From Archangium gephyra (GTDB lineage Bacteria > Myxococcota > Myxococcia > Myxococcales > Myxococcaceae): a stretch of DNA of 64,000 bases. The stretch lies in contig QFQP01000003.1 in assembly GCA_003243425.1 (NCBI GenBank), forward strand, positions 186,001 to 250,000, in the 5' to 3' direction. Positions 8,436-17,362 of the stretch are shown piece after piece (within the stretch, counting starts at the first letter, position 1; every line of letters starts with the position of its first letter). The position numbers and the translations under genes were made by a program. Under the pieces are notes generated by a model. The model ran no database searches and was not told where the DNA came from. It worked only from the letters and a program-made list of their open reading frames with translations.

Positions 8436-9044
8436 GTGATGGAGTTCGCAGAGGTCACCGAGCCGGTCTCGCTCGTTCACCCCCGCGCCGCGCAGGTCGC
8501 GGTGCTGTCGACGCACGGTGGGCTGCAGGCCACGGAGATCACCGTCGGTACGCTGCACCTCGTGTACGTGGACTCCGACGATCCCATCGCGTCGCTGTCA
8601 CTGCGCGTCGACGGCTCGTTCGTGACGTTGACGGCGCCACGAATGCTGGGCGCCGCGGCTCTGCGCGCAGCCCTCGAAGGTGCGATGCCCGACGGGTACC
8701 TGGTGCTCGCGCACCCGTCTGCTGATGCGCTGATCGTCACCATCGCGCGTGCGCACGAAGTGGAGCCCGCGCCGCAGTTGTTCTGCACCTCGTTCGACAC
8801 CACGCTGCGCGCGCGGAAGATCGGAACGAATCGGCTGCTGCTCCGCGGCGTGGCCCGCGGCAAAGGTGACCTCGTGGTGCGCATCAACGATCGCTCGTTG
8901 AACGTTCGGCCGGTGAAGGGCGAAACCCCGCTGCAGATCGCCGAGCGCATTCGTGAACTGCTGGCTGACTCGCACATCACCCTGCTGACGGTGCCGACTG
9001 AAGTGATCGGTGAGGTCACGCTCACGGTCTTGCCGCGGCACTGA
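8436..9044 (+). CDS. Hypothetical protein, related to the previous gene
   Basis: 202 aa from GTG 8436, or 201 from the adjacent ATG 8439. No signal peptide. The protein seems to contain two copies of a unit in which a helix (LGAAALRAALEGAMP, then TPLQIAERIRELLAD) leads into a short strand (YLVLAHPS, then ITLLTVPT), resembling a repeat in which a helix follows a T/G-x-T turn. It resembles the gene upstream in its central portion. The last 23 bases overlap the converging membrane protein gene. Function unknown. Confidence 0.7.
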   Translation: MMEFAEVTEPVSLVHPRAAQVAVLSTHGGLQATEITVGTLHLVYVDSDDPIASLSLRVDGSFVTLTAPRMLGAAALRAALEGAMPDGYLVLAHPSADALIVTIARAHEVEPAPQLFCTSFDTTLRARKIGTNRLLLRGVARGKGDLVVRINDRSLNVRPVKGETPLQIAERIRELLADSHITLLTVPTEVIGEVTLTVLPRH

Positions 9045-9387
9045 GCCTTCGACGCCGCACCCACAGCCCGACCAGCAGCGGTGCCACGACGCCGGCGCCG
9101 AGCGAGAGCCACGCTGCGAGCACGGACGTCTGCCCTGCCTCGGCAGCGATGGCCGGCCCCACGAAGGGGTCGAGCAGAACGCCGAAGGCCACGAAGCAGG
9201 CCCACGAGAAGGCGAGCGCGGCGACCGCGAAACCCAGCCACCACTTCCAGCGCGTGAGCACAAGCGCAACGACGATGAACCCGACGGCCCAGGTCACGTA
9301 CTCCGCGACCGACGGGACCTTGTCTGCCACTTCAGCCCGGGCCGAAGTGCCGATGACCGTCAGCAACACCAGCAGCCGCGCGCGCAT
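9022..9387 (-). CDS. Small membrane protein with signal peptide
   Basis: 121 aa. An N-terminal signal peptide (MRARLLVLLTVIGTSARA, cleavage after ARA) is followed by three hydrophobic helices (about residues 30-45, 50-70 and 90-108) and a basic C-terminus RRRR. No family recognised. It is divergent from the CysQ-like gene with only 30 bp between starts, and its 3' end overlaps the converging hypothetical gene. Confidence 0.62.
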   Translation of the reverse strand: MRARLLVLLTVIGTSARAEVADKVPSVAEYVTWAVGFIVVALVLTRWKWWLGFAVAALAFSWACFVAFGVLLDPFVGPAIAAEAGQTSVLAAWLSLGAGVVAPLLVGLWVRRRRLSAAARP

Positions 9388-9417
9388 TCACGAGCGTTCT
9401 ACTTCGCCGAAGTTGTT

Positions 9418-10245
9418 ATGGGTTCCAACGTGTTCACCGACGAACTCGAGGTCGCGAAACGTCTGGCCCGACAGGCCGCTGAGGTCATCAACCGCGTGTA
9501 CGCCGGCGCGTTCGACGTCGTGCAGAAGGCGGGCGGCGGCGGGCCGGTGACCGAAGCCGACAAGCGCGCCAACGAGCTCATCGTCAACGGGCTGAAGAAG
9601 GCCTTCCCCACCGACGAGATCGTCGCCGAGGAGTCGACGCACGTGGCGCCGAAGGGCAATCGTGTGTGGTTCGTCGACCCGCTCGACGGCACGCGCGAGT
9701 TCGTCGATCGCAACGGCATGTTCGCGGTGCACATCGGGCTCGCCATCGACGGGAAGGCCGTGGCCGGCGTGGTGCTCGCCCCGGTTCACGGTGCGTGCTG
9801 GAGCGGCGCGCAGGGCGCTCCGTGCGTCCTCGAGCTCGGCGATGAGCGTCGCGAGCTGACCATGCAGCCGGTGAAACACACGAAAGACCTCCGGCTGGTG
9901 GTGTCGCGCTCCCACAAGTCCAGCAAGACCGCTGCCATTCGTGACGCGCTCGGAATCACGCAGACGAAGGAACAGGGCTCCGTCGGCTTGAAGTGCGCGC
10001 TGCTCGCCATGGGCGAGGCTGACCTGTACCTCCACCCGTCGACCATGAGTAATCGATGGGACTCCTGTGCCCCACAGGCGGTGATTGAAGCCGCAGGCGG
10101 AATGCTCGTGGACTTCAACGGCGACGCGTACGGCTACGAAGGCCGGGAGATCGTCAACGGCCGCGGCCTCGTCGGTTGCCACCGCGACACGTGGGCGATG
10201 ATCGAACACGCGGCGAAGAAGTTCGGCCCGACGGCTCAGGGCTGA
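9418..10245 (+). CDS. Inositol monophosphatase family protein, CysQ-like 3'(2'),5'-bisphosphate nucleotidase
   Basis: 275 aa from ATG 9418. Shows the metal-binding motifs of the family in order: VTEADKRAN, the acidic pair in IVAEEST, DPLDGTREFVDRNG (residues 87-100) and the C-terminal WDSCAPQAVIEAAGG. The REF sequence after DPLDGT is typical of CysQ, which removes phosphate from 3'-phosphoadenosine 5'-phosphate made in sulfate assimilation, rather than of inositol phosphatases. Cytosolic. No sulfur-assimilation neighbours are visible, so the substrate is inference. Confidence 0.85.
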   Translation: MGSNVFTDELEVAKRLARQAAEVINRVYAGAFDVVQKAGGGGPVTEADKRANELIVNGLKKAFPTDEIVAEESTHVAPKGNRVWFVDPLDGTREFVDRNGMFAVHIGLAIDGKAVAGVVLAPVHGACWSGAQGAPCVLELGDERRELTMQPVKHTKDLRLVVSRSHKSSKTAAIRDALGITQTKEQGSVGLKCALLAMGEADLYLHPSTMSNRWDSCAPQAVIEAAGGMLVDFNGDAYGYEGREIVNGRGLVGCHRDTWAMIEHAAKKFGPTAQG

Positions 10246-10298
10246 GGCTCGCGCCGGGGGCGTGCGAATGGTTGACCCGAGTCACCCATCTCTGGCGA

Positions 10299-11564
10299 TC
10301 ACTTCATGTGCGACGTCACCAGCTCCTGCAGCCGCGACAGCGCCGTCACCATCGTCGACATCGACGGACCGAACGAGAACCGCACGTACTGCCGGAAGCG
10401 CGAGAGGCGTGAGCTGCGGCGCTTGCCGGGGTTCACGTCGAAGAACTCACCGGGCACCACGATGACCTTCTTCGTCAACGCCGCCTTGAAGAAGCCCATG
10501 CCGTCGTTCAAGGGCGCGGGCAGCTGCGAGACGTTGCCCCAGACGTAGAACGTTCCATCAGGCGCGCGATCGACGCGCACCCCGAGCCGCTGCAGCCCCG
10601 ACAGCAGGAAGTCGCGCTTGGCGCGGAAGGCATCGTGAATCGCGTTGGTCTCCTGAATCACGTGCGCTTCGTCGAGCAGCGGAATGGCGGCGCGCTGAAT
10701 CGGCTTGCCGCCACCACCGTCGAGGAACGAGCCCGCGCTCGCCACCGCGTCGATCACCTGCTTCGGCCCGATGGTCCACGTGGTGCGCCAACCGGGGTAG
10801 CGCCAGTTCTTGGTGAGCCCGTCGAAGATCACGATGGGGTCGCGGTTCACGTCGTCGACGTAGCGAGCCGCGCTCTCGATCGGCAATCGCCCCGGAGGCG
10901 TGCTCCAGAGGTAGTGCGAATAGAACTCGTCGACCAGCAACGCGCACTCGAGGTCGCGACAGGTGGCGACCCACCGCTCGAGCTCTTCGCCCTGCACCAT
11001 TTTCCCCGTGGGGTTGCAGGGGTTCGACAGCAGCAACGCCGACAGACCACGCCCCTGGATTTCCTTACGGAGATCTTCCGGCGTGAACGCGTAGCCACGC
11101 TCGCCCTCGAGGAGGATGGGGATCGACGTGAACGCCTTGAAGATGTCGAGCAGCTCTTCGTACGCGGTGTAGTCGGGGAGGAAGTGGCCGAGGTTCACGT
11201 GACCGAGCGCCGCAGCTGCGCGCGTGAGCGCCGCACGACCACCACCGGACACCGCGACGTTCTCGGCCGAGTATTGTGACTTCTTTCCCTGGCGATAGAG
11301 CCGGTTGTACAGATTCGCGATCGCCTCGCGGAGCTCCCACAGGCCCGCGACGGGTGCGTATTCCTGATCGTCGACGTCGATCTCGACGTGGTGCACGCGC
11401 TTCGGAGCGCCGGGAATCTCGCCGGTCTCGGGCTGGCCCTGGCCCAGGTTGCACCAGTCGGGGTTGCGCGCCGTGAAGCCCAGCTTCGTGGCCTCGGTCG
11501 TCACGTAGATGACGCCGGTACGGGGAACCTGTCGGAACGCGGGAATGTGAAAATCGTCACTCAC
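10299..11564 (-). CDS. PLP-dependent class I/II aminotransferase
   Basis: 421 aa from the GTG at 11564, which overlaps the upstream stop by eight bases; an ATG at 11612 would overlap by 56. Fold-type I hallmarks are present: NPCNPTGKMV, LLVDEFYSHYLW (the Asp that holds the pyridine nitrogen) and the Schiff-base lysine in FDGLTKNWRYPGWRTTW. The C-terminal half has FYVWGNVSQLP and the substrate Arg in RQYVRFSFG. Substrate is not evident. It is coupled to a glutaredoxin-like gene, which does not point to a pathway. Confidence 0.88.
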   Translation of the reverse strand: MSDDFHIPAFRQVPRTGVIYVTTEATKLGFTARNPDWCNLGQGQPETGEIPGAPKRVHHVEIDVDDQEYAPVAGLWELREAIANLYNRLYRQGKKSQYSAENVAVSGGGRAALTRAAAALGHVNLGHFLPDYTAYEELLDIFKAFTSIPILLEGERGYAFTPEDLRKEIQGRGLSALLLSNPCNPTGKMVQGEELERWVATCRDLECALLVDEFYSHYLWSTPPGRLPIESAARYVDDVNRDPIVIFDGLTKNWRYPGWRTTWTIGPKQVIDAVASAGSFLDGGGGKPIQRAAIPLLDEAHVIQETNAIHDAFRAKRDFLLSGLQRLGVRVDRAPDGTFYVWGNVSQLPAPLNDGMGFFKAALTKKVIVVPGEFFDVNPGKRRSSRLSRFRQYVRFSFGPSMSTMVTALSRLQELVTSHMK

Positions 11565-11817
11565 GAATGGGGACCTTTGCTGCGCGGAGAACGGTGTCGA
11601 GCTGGCCTTCATCGAACCTCAGTTCGAGCCGCTCGATTCCGTCGATGAGGAGCACCGGCACCCGGTACCGGTACTTCGAGAACAGGGCTTCGTCCTCGAG
11701 GATGTTGTGGGTCTGCACTTCGAACTCGAAGTGGTCACTCACGTCGGTCAGCAGCTCGAGCGCTTCGTCGCACAGCGAGCAACCGGGCTTTCGATAGACG
11801 TGAATCGTCGTCGGCAT
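11557..11817 (-). CDS. Glutaredoxin-like protein (DUF836 type)
   Basis: 86 aa from ATG 11817. Begins with a beta strand and the redox motif CSLCDEA (residues 12-18), then the cis-proline YRVPVLLIDG, the layout of DUF836 glutaredoxin-like proteins. No export signal, so it should act in the cytosol on disulfides or glutathione mixed disulfides. Divergent from the DUF4388 gene with 21 bp between the starts, and translationally coupled to the aminotransferase. Confidence 0.82.
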   Translation of the reverse strand: MPTTIHVYRKPGCSLCDEALELLTDVSDHFEFEVQTHNILEDEALFSKYRYRVPVLLIDGIERLELRFDEGQLDTVLRAAKVPIRE

Positions 11818-11838
11818 GCTTAGAATCGAGTCACCACA

Positions 11839-12972
11839 ATGCACGGATTGGCCGGTGACTTCTCGACGATGCCCCTCAAGGACCTCGTCGTCTACTTGTG
11901 GAATCGTCAGGCCACCGGCGTGTTGGTGCTGGAAAACCGCGGCGTTCGCAAGGAAGTGATGCTCGACGCGGGGCATATCTACAACGCGTCTTCGAACCTG
12001 CCGCGCGAGTACCTGGGGCAGTACCTCATCAACCTCGGGCACTTGAGCGAAGAGCAGTTTCACAAGGCCTACGCCACGCAGAAGGAAACCAAGGTCTTCC
12101 TGGGGAAGATCCTCGAGATGATCGGCGCGGTGAAGACCGAGACGTTGAGCGACGTGCTCGGCACCAAGTTCCGCGAGACGCTGCTCGACGCCTTCAACTG
12201 GGTCGACGGCCAGTTCCGCTTCGATGCCGACAAGAAGCCCACGTTGCCCGAAGGGCTGCGCGTGCAGGTGCCGCTGATCGAGGTGCACAAGGAAGCCGAC
12301 TTCCGCATTCAGGCGTGGAAGTTGATTCGTGAAGCCTTCCCGTCGGGCTCGTGCACGCTGGAGCTGATCGAAGAGAACCTCGTCGAACCTCCGCGCCCCG
12401 GCAGCATCGACGAGAAGATCTTCGCCGGCATCGCCGCGGGCCAGACCATCGACGAGATGGCGCTCAAGCTGCACGCCACCGACTACTTTCTCTACAACCG
12501 GCTCTACGCGTACTTCCACATGGGCGCGCTCACGGTTCACCAACCGTCGGGCCCGGAGCTCAGCATCGACGTGGACCTCGGCCTGGGTGATTCGCCGTCG
12601 GCGGGGCAGCTGCTCGACAACGCGCGCGCGTTCTACGCGAAGAGCAACTTCCGCGACTCGTGGGCGCTGGCTCGCCGTAGCAACGAGCTGACCCCCACGT
12701 TGGACGCAGCGCTGCTGATGCGGCAGATCGAAGTGGCCTGGGGGCCGCAGTTGAAGACCAACTTCGTCACGTCGGGCCGCGTGCCCGCGATGTTGATGGG
12801 GCCCGAACAGCTCGCGAAGTTGTCGCTGGCCGCACCCGAGCGCTACCTGCTCTCGCGCGTCGACGGGAAACGCGACGTCGACAACATCCTGCGCATCGCG
12901 CCGCTGCGGGAGTTCGAGGCGCTCGTGGCCTTCGACCGCTTCCTCAATCAGAAGTGGATACGCCTGTTGTGA
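11839..12972 (+). CDS. DUF4388 (PATAN) domain protein
   Basis: 377 aa. The N-terminus (LAGDFSTMPLKDLVVYLWNRQATGVLVLE, then VMLDAGHIYNASS) is a typical DUF4388 domain, followed by a helical segment (LGQYLINLGHLSEEQFHKA) like the N-terminal region of GspE/MshE and a second DUF4388-type half (FNWVDGQFRFDADKKP). The C-terminal 200 residues are helical with no recognised domain. These proteins are abundant in myxobacteria and usually act in two-component or gliding signalling; the partner here is unknown. Confidence 0.78.
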   Translation: MHGLAGDFSTMPLKDLVVYLWNRQATGVLVLENRGVRKEVMLDAGHIYNASSNLPREYLGQYLINLGHLSEEQFHKAYATQKETKVFLGKILEMIGAVKTETLSDVLGTKFRETLLDAFNWVDGQFRFDADKKPTLPEGLRVQVPLIEVHKEADFRIQAWKLIREAFPSGSCTLELIEENLVEPPRPGSIDEKIFAGIAAGQTIDEMALKLHATDYFLYNRLYAYFHMGALTVHQPSGPELSIDVDLGLGDSPSAGQLLDNARAFYAKSNFRDSWALARRSNELTPTLDAALLMRQIEVAWGPQLKTNFVTSGRVPAMLMGPEQLAKLSLAAPERYLLSRVDGKRDVDNILRIAPLREFEALVAFDRFLNQKWIRLL

Positions 12973-12996
12973 TTCTGTGATTGGTTCCGCCGCAGC

Positions 12997-13929
12997 ATGG
13001 TGGACCTGTCAGAGATTGTTGCCATCTGGCGCGGCGAGACGAAACGCGCGCTCAAGAGTGGCCGAGTGTTGGTGCTGCTGATCCTCTTCCTGCTGTTCGT
13101 GGCGCTCGCGCTCACGGTGGTCGGCGGCGCGATGCATCAGCTGAACGCGAAGTTCGAGCAGCAGGCCGCGATGGCCGGCGCCGATCTCTCGGCCGCGCAG
13201 AGCCAGCTGAGCGAACAGAAGAAGCAGTTCTTGAAGATGTTCGTCACCGAGGACGAAGCGATGCTCGAGGCGCTCGCCTCGATCCCCATCGTGTTGCTGG
13301 TGGTCTTCAAGCTGACGCTGCGGTTCCTGCCGCTGTTCATCGCGTTGATGGGCTTCGATCAGCTCGCCGGTGAAGTCGGCCCCAAATCGATCCGCTACCT
13401 CATCGTGCGCGTGAAACGCTCGTCGATCATCCTCGGCAAGCTGCTCTCGCAGATCACGATCTTCGCGATGCTGTTGAGCATCTGCACGCTGTTGATGGTG
13501 ATCGTCGCGCGGGTGCTGAACCCCGATTTCGCGGCCGCGCAGGTCGCGTTGTGGACCGTGAAGTTGATCACCTCGTCGCTGGTGCTCTCGCTGGCGTACC
13601 TCGCGCTCACCGCGTTGTTCAGCGCCATCACCCGCCAGTCGGGCATCGCGTTGGTGCTCAACGTCATCGCGCTGTTCGTCATCTGGTTCATCGCGCTCAT
13701 CGCGGAGATCTTCCGGTTCCCCGGTGAAGAAGCGGCGATGAACTCGCTGGCCATGCTCAAGAGCGAGTCGTGGCTGGCGTACCTGCGCTACGGCTCGGTG
13801 TGGCACTTCGGCGACGACCTGCTGCACCCCAGCTGGGCGCGCGCGTTGCCTGCCGCGCTGGTGCACGTCGGGTACGGCCTGGTGTTCCTGGGCCTCGCCC
13901 AGTTCGCGCTGAAGAAGAGGGACCTGTGA
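12997..13929 (+). CDS. ABC-2 type transporter permease
   Basis: 310 aa with six hydrophobic segments (about residues 24-43, 95-120, 150-170, 190-210, 225-245, 285-303) and a long extracytoplasmic, Gln-rich loop after the first helix, as in ABC-2 exporters. It lacks enzymatic motifs. The stop overlaps the GTG start of an ABC ATPase gene (GTGA), so the two form one exporter. Transported substrate is unknown. Confidence 0.85.
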   Translation: MVDLSEIVAIWRGETKRALKSGRVLVLLILFLLFVALALTVVGGAMHQLNAKFEQQAAMAGADLSAAQSQLSEQKKQFLKMFVTEDEAMLEALASIPIVLLVVFKLTLRFLPLFIALMGFDQLAGEVGPKSIRYLIVRVKRSSIILGKLLSQITIFAMLLSICTLLMVIVARVLNPDFAAAQVALWTVKLITSSLVLSLAYLALTALFSAITRQSGIALVLNVIALFVIWFIALIAEIFRFPGEEAAMNSLAMLKSESWLAYLRYGSVWHFGDDLLHPSWARALPAALVHVGYGLVFLGLAQFALKKRDL

Positions 13930-14834
13930 GCGCTGCCATCGAGATCAAGAACCTCAGCAAGCACTTCGGCAGCAAGAAGGCCGTCAACGACGTGACCTTC
14001 AACGTCGAAGAGGGCCACTGCTACGGCCTCATCGGGCCCAACGGCGCCGGCAAGACCACGACGTTCTCGATGATGTGCGGCTTTCTGTTCCCCACGTCGG
14101 GCTCGATTCGCGTGCTGGGCAAAGACCCGTCGGAGGCCGGCGTGCTCAAGGGCAAGGTCGGCGTGCTGCCGCAAGACGCGGTGCTGCCGCCCACGTGGCC
14201 GGTCGGCGAGCTGCTCACCTACTACGGAGATTTGAGCGGCATCCCGAACGCGGAGTCGGAAGCGCGCGCGGTGCTGGAGCGCGTGCACCTGCCCGAGACC
14301 TGGAACGTGATGGCCGGTGCGTTGTCGCACGGCATGCACAAGCGCGTGTCGATGGCGCAGGCGCTCATGGGTTCGCCGCCGGTGATCTTCCTCGACGAGC
14401 CGACCGCCGGTCTCGACCCGAAGATCGCCGCGTCGGTGCGCCAGGTGATTCGTGATCTGAAGGGCAAGCACACGGTGGTGGTCTCGAGCCACAACCTGCA
14501 GGAGCTCGAGGAGCTCTGCGATGCCTCGGCGATTCTCGACAAGGGCAAGCTGGTCAGCGCCTCGTCGATGGCCGAGCTCACCGGTCAGTTCGCCGAATTC
14601 CGTGTGCAGATCGCACGCGGTGACGTGCCGCTCGCCGAGGTGAAGGCGCTCTCGGGTGTGAAGGAAGCCGTCGTCGAAGCCAACAACGTGCTGCGCGTCA
14701 CGTACGACGGGCAGGCCGTGCAGCCCGAGGAGATCATCACCCGCGTGGTGGGGCTGCTGGCGAACAAGAACGTGCTGTTCCTCACGGTCTGGCGCGGCAA
14801 GCGGCTCGAGGAGAAGGTGCTGCAGCTGACGTGA
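13926..14834 (+). CDS. ABC transporter ATP-binding protein
   Basis: 302 aa from the GTG overlapping the permease stop. Walker A GPNGAGKT (residues 37-44), a variant signature LSHGMHKRV in place of LSGGQ, Walker B VIFLDEP with D-loop AGLD, and the switch His in VVSSHNL. It powers the ABC-2 permease encoded just upstream. The His replacing the second signature Gly is uncommon but occurs in this subfamily of drug and bacteriocin exporters. The C-terminal 80 residues are the usual regulatory extension. Confidence 0.92.
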   Translation: MSAAIEIKNLSKHFGSKKAVNDVTFNVEEGHCYGLIGPNGAGKTTTFSMMCGFLFPTSGSIRVLGKDPSEAGVLKGKVGVLPQDAVLPPTWPVGELLTYYGDLSGIPNAESEARAVLERVHLPETWNVMAGALSHGMHKRVSMAQALMGSPPVIFLDEPTAGLDPKIAASVRQVIRDLKGKHTVVVSSHNLQELEELCDASAILDKGKLVSASSMAELTGQFAEFRVQIARGDVPLAEVKALSGVKEAVVEANNVLRVTYDGQAVQPEEIITRVVGLLANKNVLFLTVWRGKRLEEKVLQLT

Positions 14835-14918
14835 CCGACGTCTCAACGCTGGTGCGCGAGGGCTGCTCGCCGAAGAGTTCTGCGACGACGAAACCGGTAC
14901 CTCGCGAATGAACGACGC

Positions 14919-14972
14919 CCTTGCCCGACCCACGTCGACCATGCAGTCGGCGCGTCCCCCGGTCGGGCAAGG
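14919..14972. terminator. 12-bp inverted repeat between convergent genes
   Basis: Arms CCTTGCCCGACC (14919-14930) and GGTCGGGCAAGG (14961-14972) are perfect complements separated by 30 bases. The element sits between the ABC ATPase stop and the PilZ stop, where a bidirectional terminator is expected. There is no T-tract and the loop is long, so this is tentative. Confidence 0.4.
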
Positions 14973-14977
14973 ACCTT

Positions 14978-15880
14978 TCAGGCCGCGAAGAAGAGTGGAT
15001 CGCGCTGCTCGACGAAGCGCTCGATGGCTTCGCGCTCGTGGGGCTCCAGGCCCAGGAACTGAAGCCCCATGCCGTCCAACATGTCGGGTACCGCGTCATT
15101 GGTTTCACGGGTCCAGCGCACGACGCCGCGGGTGTTGATGCGTTCACCCGAAGGCAACGAGAACGCGAGATCGACCTCGGTGCCCAGCGGCAGCAGCTTC
15201 AAGGTGGTCACGAACAGGCCGCCCTCGGAGATGTTGGCCGAGAAGCCCTGGTAGAAATTCGACTCCGACGAGAAGTCGACCTGGGCGCTCATCTTCACGC
15301 GCGGCGAGACGCGAACGACCGGCGCGGCGGCCTTCGCCTTCTCGACCACCGGGGCCGCTTCCTTCGCCGCAACCGGCGGCGTGGCCAGCACCAACACCGA
15401 CGCGGCGGGGGTCGACGACAACGGCTCGTCTTGCTCGATGGCGGCCAGAGAGTCGGCCAGCGAGGCATCGCGCGTCGGCATCGACGACAGCACATGCGCT
15501 GCGAGGCCGAGGTCCTTCGGAGAATTCGACACGGCACGCAGGCCCGGTGGCATCGTGGGCTTGCTCGTCACTTCGTCGCGGGCCTTCAGGCCCTCTTCGA
15601 GCTTCTTGAGCGTGCTCGCGGTGTTCTCGAGCAGGCTCCGCAGCTTGGTGTTCACCGCCTCGCGGGTCTCGAGCGCCGCTGCGCGCGCCTTCTCCGCACG
15701 CGCTTCGAGCTCCTCAATGGCGTCCGTGGGGATGGAGGCCGGGCGCAGGCCCTGCGGCAGCTTCGACTGCCGCTGCTTCAGTTCATTGGCCCACGACGCC
15801 AGACGCTCGGCCTCGACGTGCAATGCGGCCTCGGTGACCTGCAGTTCCAGCTCGCGACGGTTCAGTTCGATGACGTTCAT
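14978..15880 (-). CDS. PilZ domain protein with N-terminal coiled coil
   Basis: 300 aa from ATG 15880, which has AAGGAG seven bases upstream; the frame extends eight codons further but without a better start. Residues 1-110 are predicted coiled coil (ELEARAEKARAAALETREAV). An Ala/Pro/Val linker follows, then a C-terminal PilZ domain (SPRVKMSAQVDF, FSANISEGGLFVTT, GTEVDLAF, GVVRWTRE, GMGLQFLGLEPHEREAIERFVEQRDP) of the type catalogued as TIGR02266 in Myxococcus. The RxxxR part of the c-di-GMP site is weak, so nucleotide binding is uncertain. Confidence 0.85.
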   Translation of the reverse strand: MNVIELNRRELELQVTEAALHVEAERLASWANELKQRQSKLPQGLRPASIPTDAIEELEARAEKARAAALETREAVNTKLRSLLENTASTLKKLEEGLKARDEVTSKPTMPPGLRAVSNSPKDLGLAAHVLSSMPTRDASLADSLAAIEQDEPLSSTPAASVLVLATPPVAAKEAAPVVEKAKAAAPVVRVSPRVKMSAQVDFSSESNFYQGFSANISEGGLFVTTLKLLPLGTEVDLAFSLPSGERINTRGVVRWTRETNDAVPDMLDGMGLQFLGLEPHEREAIERFVEQRDPLFFAA

Positions 15881-15994
15881 GGGGTTTCTCCTTGTGCGCC
15901 CCATGCTCTGCAGCCTGCGTACCGCCGGCTTCTCCCTCGGAAAGACGGGCCCGACCGCGGGTCAACGCGGCCCTTGCTGTCAGTGGCGACCCAC

Positions 15995-17041
15995 TCAGGG
16001 GAAGGCGTGGGCGCGCGCCACGAAGAGGGTTCCCGCGCCCGAACGCGGGACGATCAACAGGTCCGCCAGACCGTCGCCGGTGACGTCTCCGCGACGGACG
16101 AGCCGCGCGCCGTCGACCGGCAGCCGGTTCAGCGATTCGAAGGCACCGTCGGCGTACCGCAGCACTTCGATGACTCCGCCACACAGCGCGATGAGATCGT
16201 TCGACGCGTCGCCGTCGACATCGGTCAGCAGCGCCTGCGTGCACGCGGCCAGAGGAATTTCGCCGCTCGGCTCGAAGCGACCATCGCGCCACACGTTGCG
16301 GCGAATGGGTCCGTCTTCGGAGGTCACCAACAGCTCCACGGCGTCGCCGACAGGCCCGACCGCGATGGAGCCGGCGAGCGCCGGCGTTTCGAACGAGGCC
16401 GCGTCGGTGAGGCCGGAAGGTGTGCCGCGGAACAGCTGCGTGCGCCCCACGTCGCGTTGAAAGACGAGCAGATCGGGAAGACCGTCTGCGTCGACATCGG
16501 CCGTCGCGAGCTGGCTCCCTCGCGCGCTCAGCGGGCGCTGCGTCGAAGGGCCGAACGTCACGCCGTTCGACGCGAACACCTGCAGCCCGGCGTCGCTCGA
16601 GGCGATGATGTCGGTGCCGATCGCCAGCACGGCGGTCGGCGGGTGCCCGGCGTCGACCCAGCCCACCTGCGCCATGCCCGGGCGCTCTTCGTTCCACCGC
16701 GAGAGCTGCAGCCGGTGGGTCGTCGAGGTGGTCAGCAGCGTGCTGCCGAAGGTGAGCAGCGGCGCGGTGTGATCGCCGTCGAGCCGCTCTGGAACTCCGA
16801 GGCTCGAATCGGCGAAGCGCGCCACCGTGACGAAGCCACCGCCCCACGCCACGACCAGATCGCTCAAACCATCACCATCGAACTCCGCGGTGGCCACGTC
16901 GACGATGAAGGCGCTCCCCGGGACCGGCGGCGGCGACAAGAAGGCGCTGAGGTTCAATGCGTACGGTGTCTCGAACCGGCCCGACGGCGTTCCCGACGGC
17001 GCGCACGCACCCAACACGAGCAACGCGGCCGCGAACCTCAT
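15995..17041 (-). CDS. FG-GAP/VCBS-repeat lipoprotein
   Basis: 348 aa from ATG 17041, overlapping the TusA-like stop (ATGA). A short lipoprotein signal MRFAAALLVLGAC gives an N-terminal Cys at residue 13. The rest contains repeated Asp-rich calcium-loop units of FG-GAP beta propellers: EFDGDGLSDLVV, DVDADGLPDLLV, DVDGDASNDLIA and DVTGDGLADLLI. Probably a surface or periplasmic propeller; ligand unknown. Coupling to a sulfurtransferase-like gene seems accidental. Confidence 0.8.
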   Translation of the reverse strand: MRFAAALLVLGACAPSGTPSGRFETPYALNLSAFLSPPPVPGSAFIVDVATAEFDGDGLSDLVVAWGGGFVTVARFADSSLGVPERLDGDHTAPLLTFGSTLLTTSTTHRLQLSRWNEERPGMAQVGWVDAGHPPTAVLAIGTDIIASSDAGLQVFASNGVTFGPSTQRPLSARGSQLATADVDADGLPDLLVFQRDVGRTQLFRGTPSGLTDAASFETPALAGSIAVGPVGDAVELLVTSEDGPIRRNVWRDGRFEPSGEIPLAACTQALLTDVDGDASNDLIALCGGVIEVLRYADGAFESLNRLPVDGARLVRRGDVTGDGLADLLIVPRSGAGTLFVARAHAFP

Positions 17042-17295
17042 GGCCTCTCCGCGCGATCGATCACCGCCCGCAGTATCGGCTGCGTGTCGGCGGGCCACTC
17101 GATGCGATGACCGGTGGCCTGCCCGAACGCTTCGAGATCTGCCCACGCGGCCGGGTCGTCGGCCCACAACTCGACCGAAGCGTGGGTTCGGAGCGCCTTG
17201 GCGAGCTCGATGATCGGCGCCGGGCACGCTTTTCCTCTCGCGTCGACGAGGAAGGCTGAAACCCGGTGGCGGGTGGGCTCATACATGGCGGGCAT
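17038..17295 (-). CDS. TusA-like sulfurtransferase
   Basis: 85 aa from ATG 17295 (an in-frame ATG at 17286 is also possible). The N-terminal VDARGKACPAPIIELAKAL is the TusA/SirA motif CPxP with the sulfur-carrying Cys, and AVELWADDPAA-type strands follow. TusA proteins relay sulfur in tRNA thiolation and molybdenum cofactor synthesis. The Gly before the Cys-Pro is shifted relative to the usual LRCP/GxxCP pattern, and no Tus partner genes are nearby. Confidence 0.78.
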   Translation of the reverse strand: MPAMYEPTRHRVSAFLVDARGKACPAPIIELAKALRTHASVELWADDPAAWADLEAFGQATGHRIEWPADTQPILRAVIDRAERP

Positions 17296-17323
17296 TGCGC
17301 GAAATCGCGCCTTTGCTAGAGAC
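17295..17323 (+). promoter_or_regulatory. Possible promoter and operator of the triple DsbA gene
   Basis: TTGCGC (17295-17300) and TAGAGA (17317-17322) are 16 bases apart, a weak sigma-70-like match. Between them lies the perfect palindrome GCGCGA-AA-TCGCGC (17297-17310). The 67-bp divergent gap leaves little room for anything else. Assignment is by eye only. Confidence 0.28.
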
Positions 17324-17362
17324 CGCGCCGCTTTTCAATTCCCCAAGGGAGCAACAACACTC

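Noticed and set aside
9010..9417. Upstream extension of the CysQ-like gene
   Set aside because: The extension is antisense to a membrane protein gene; the family N-terminus begins near ATG 9418.
14921..17110. Plus-strand frame of 729 codons
   Set aside because: Runs antisense through the PilZ and FG-GAP genes; composition is Arg/Gln/His-rich and no domain is visible.
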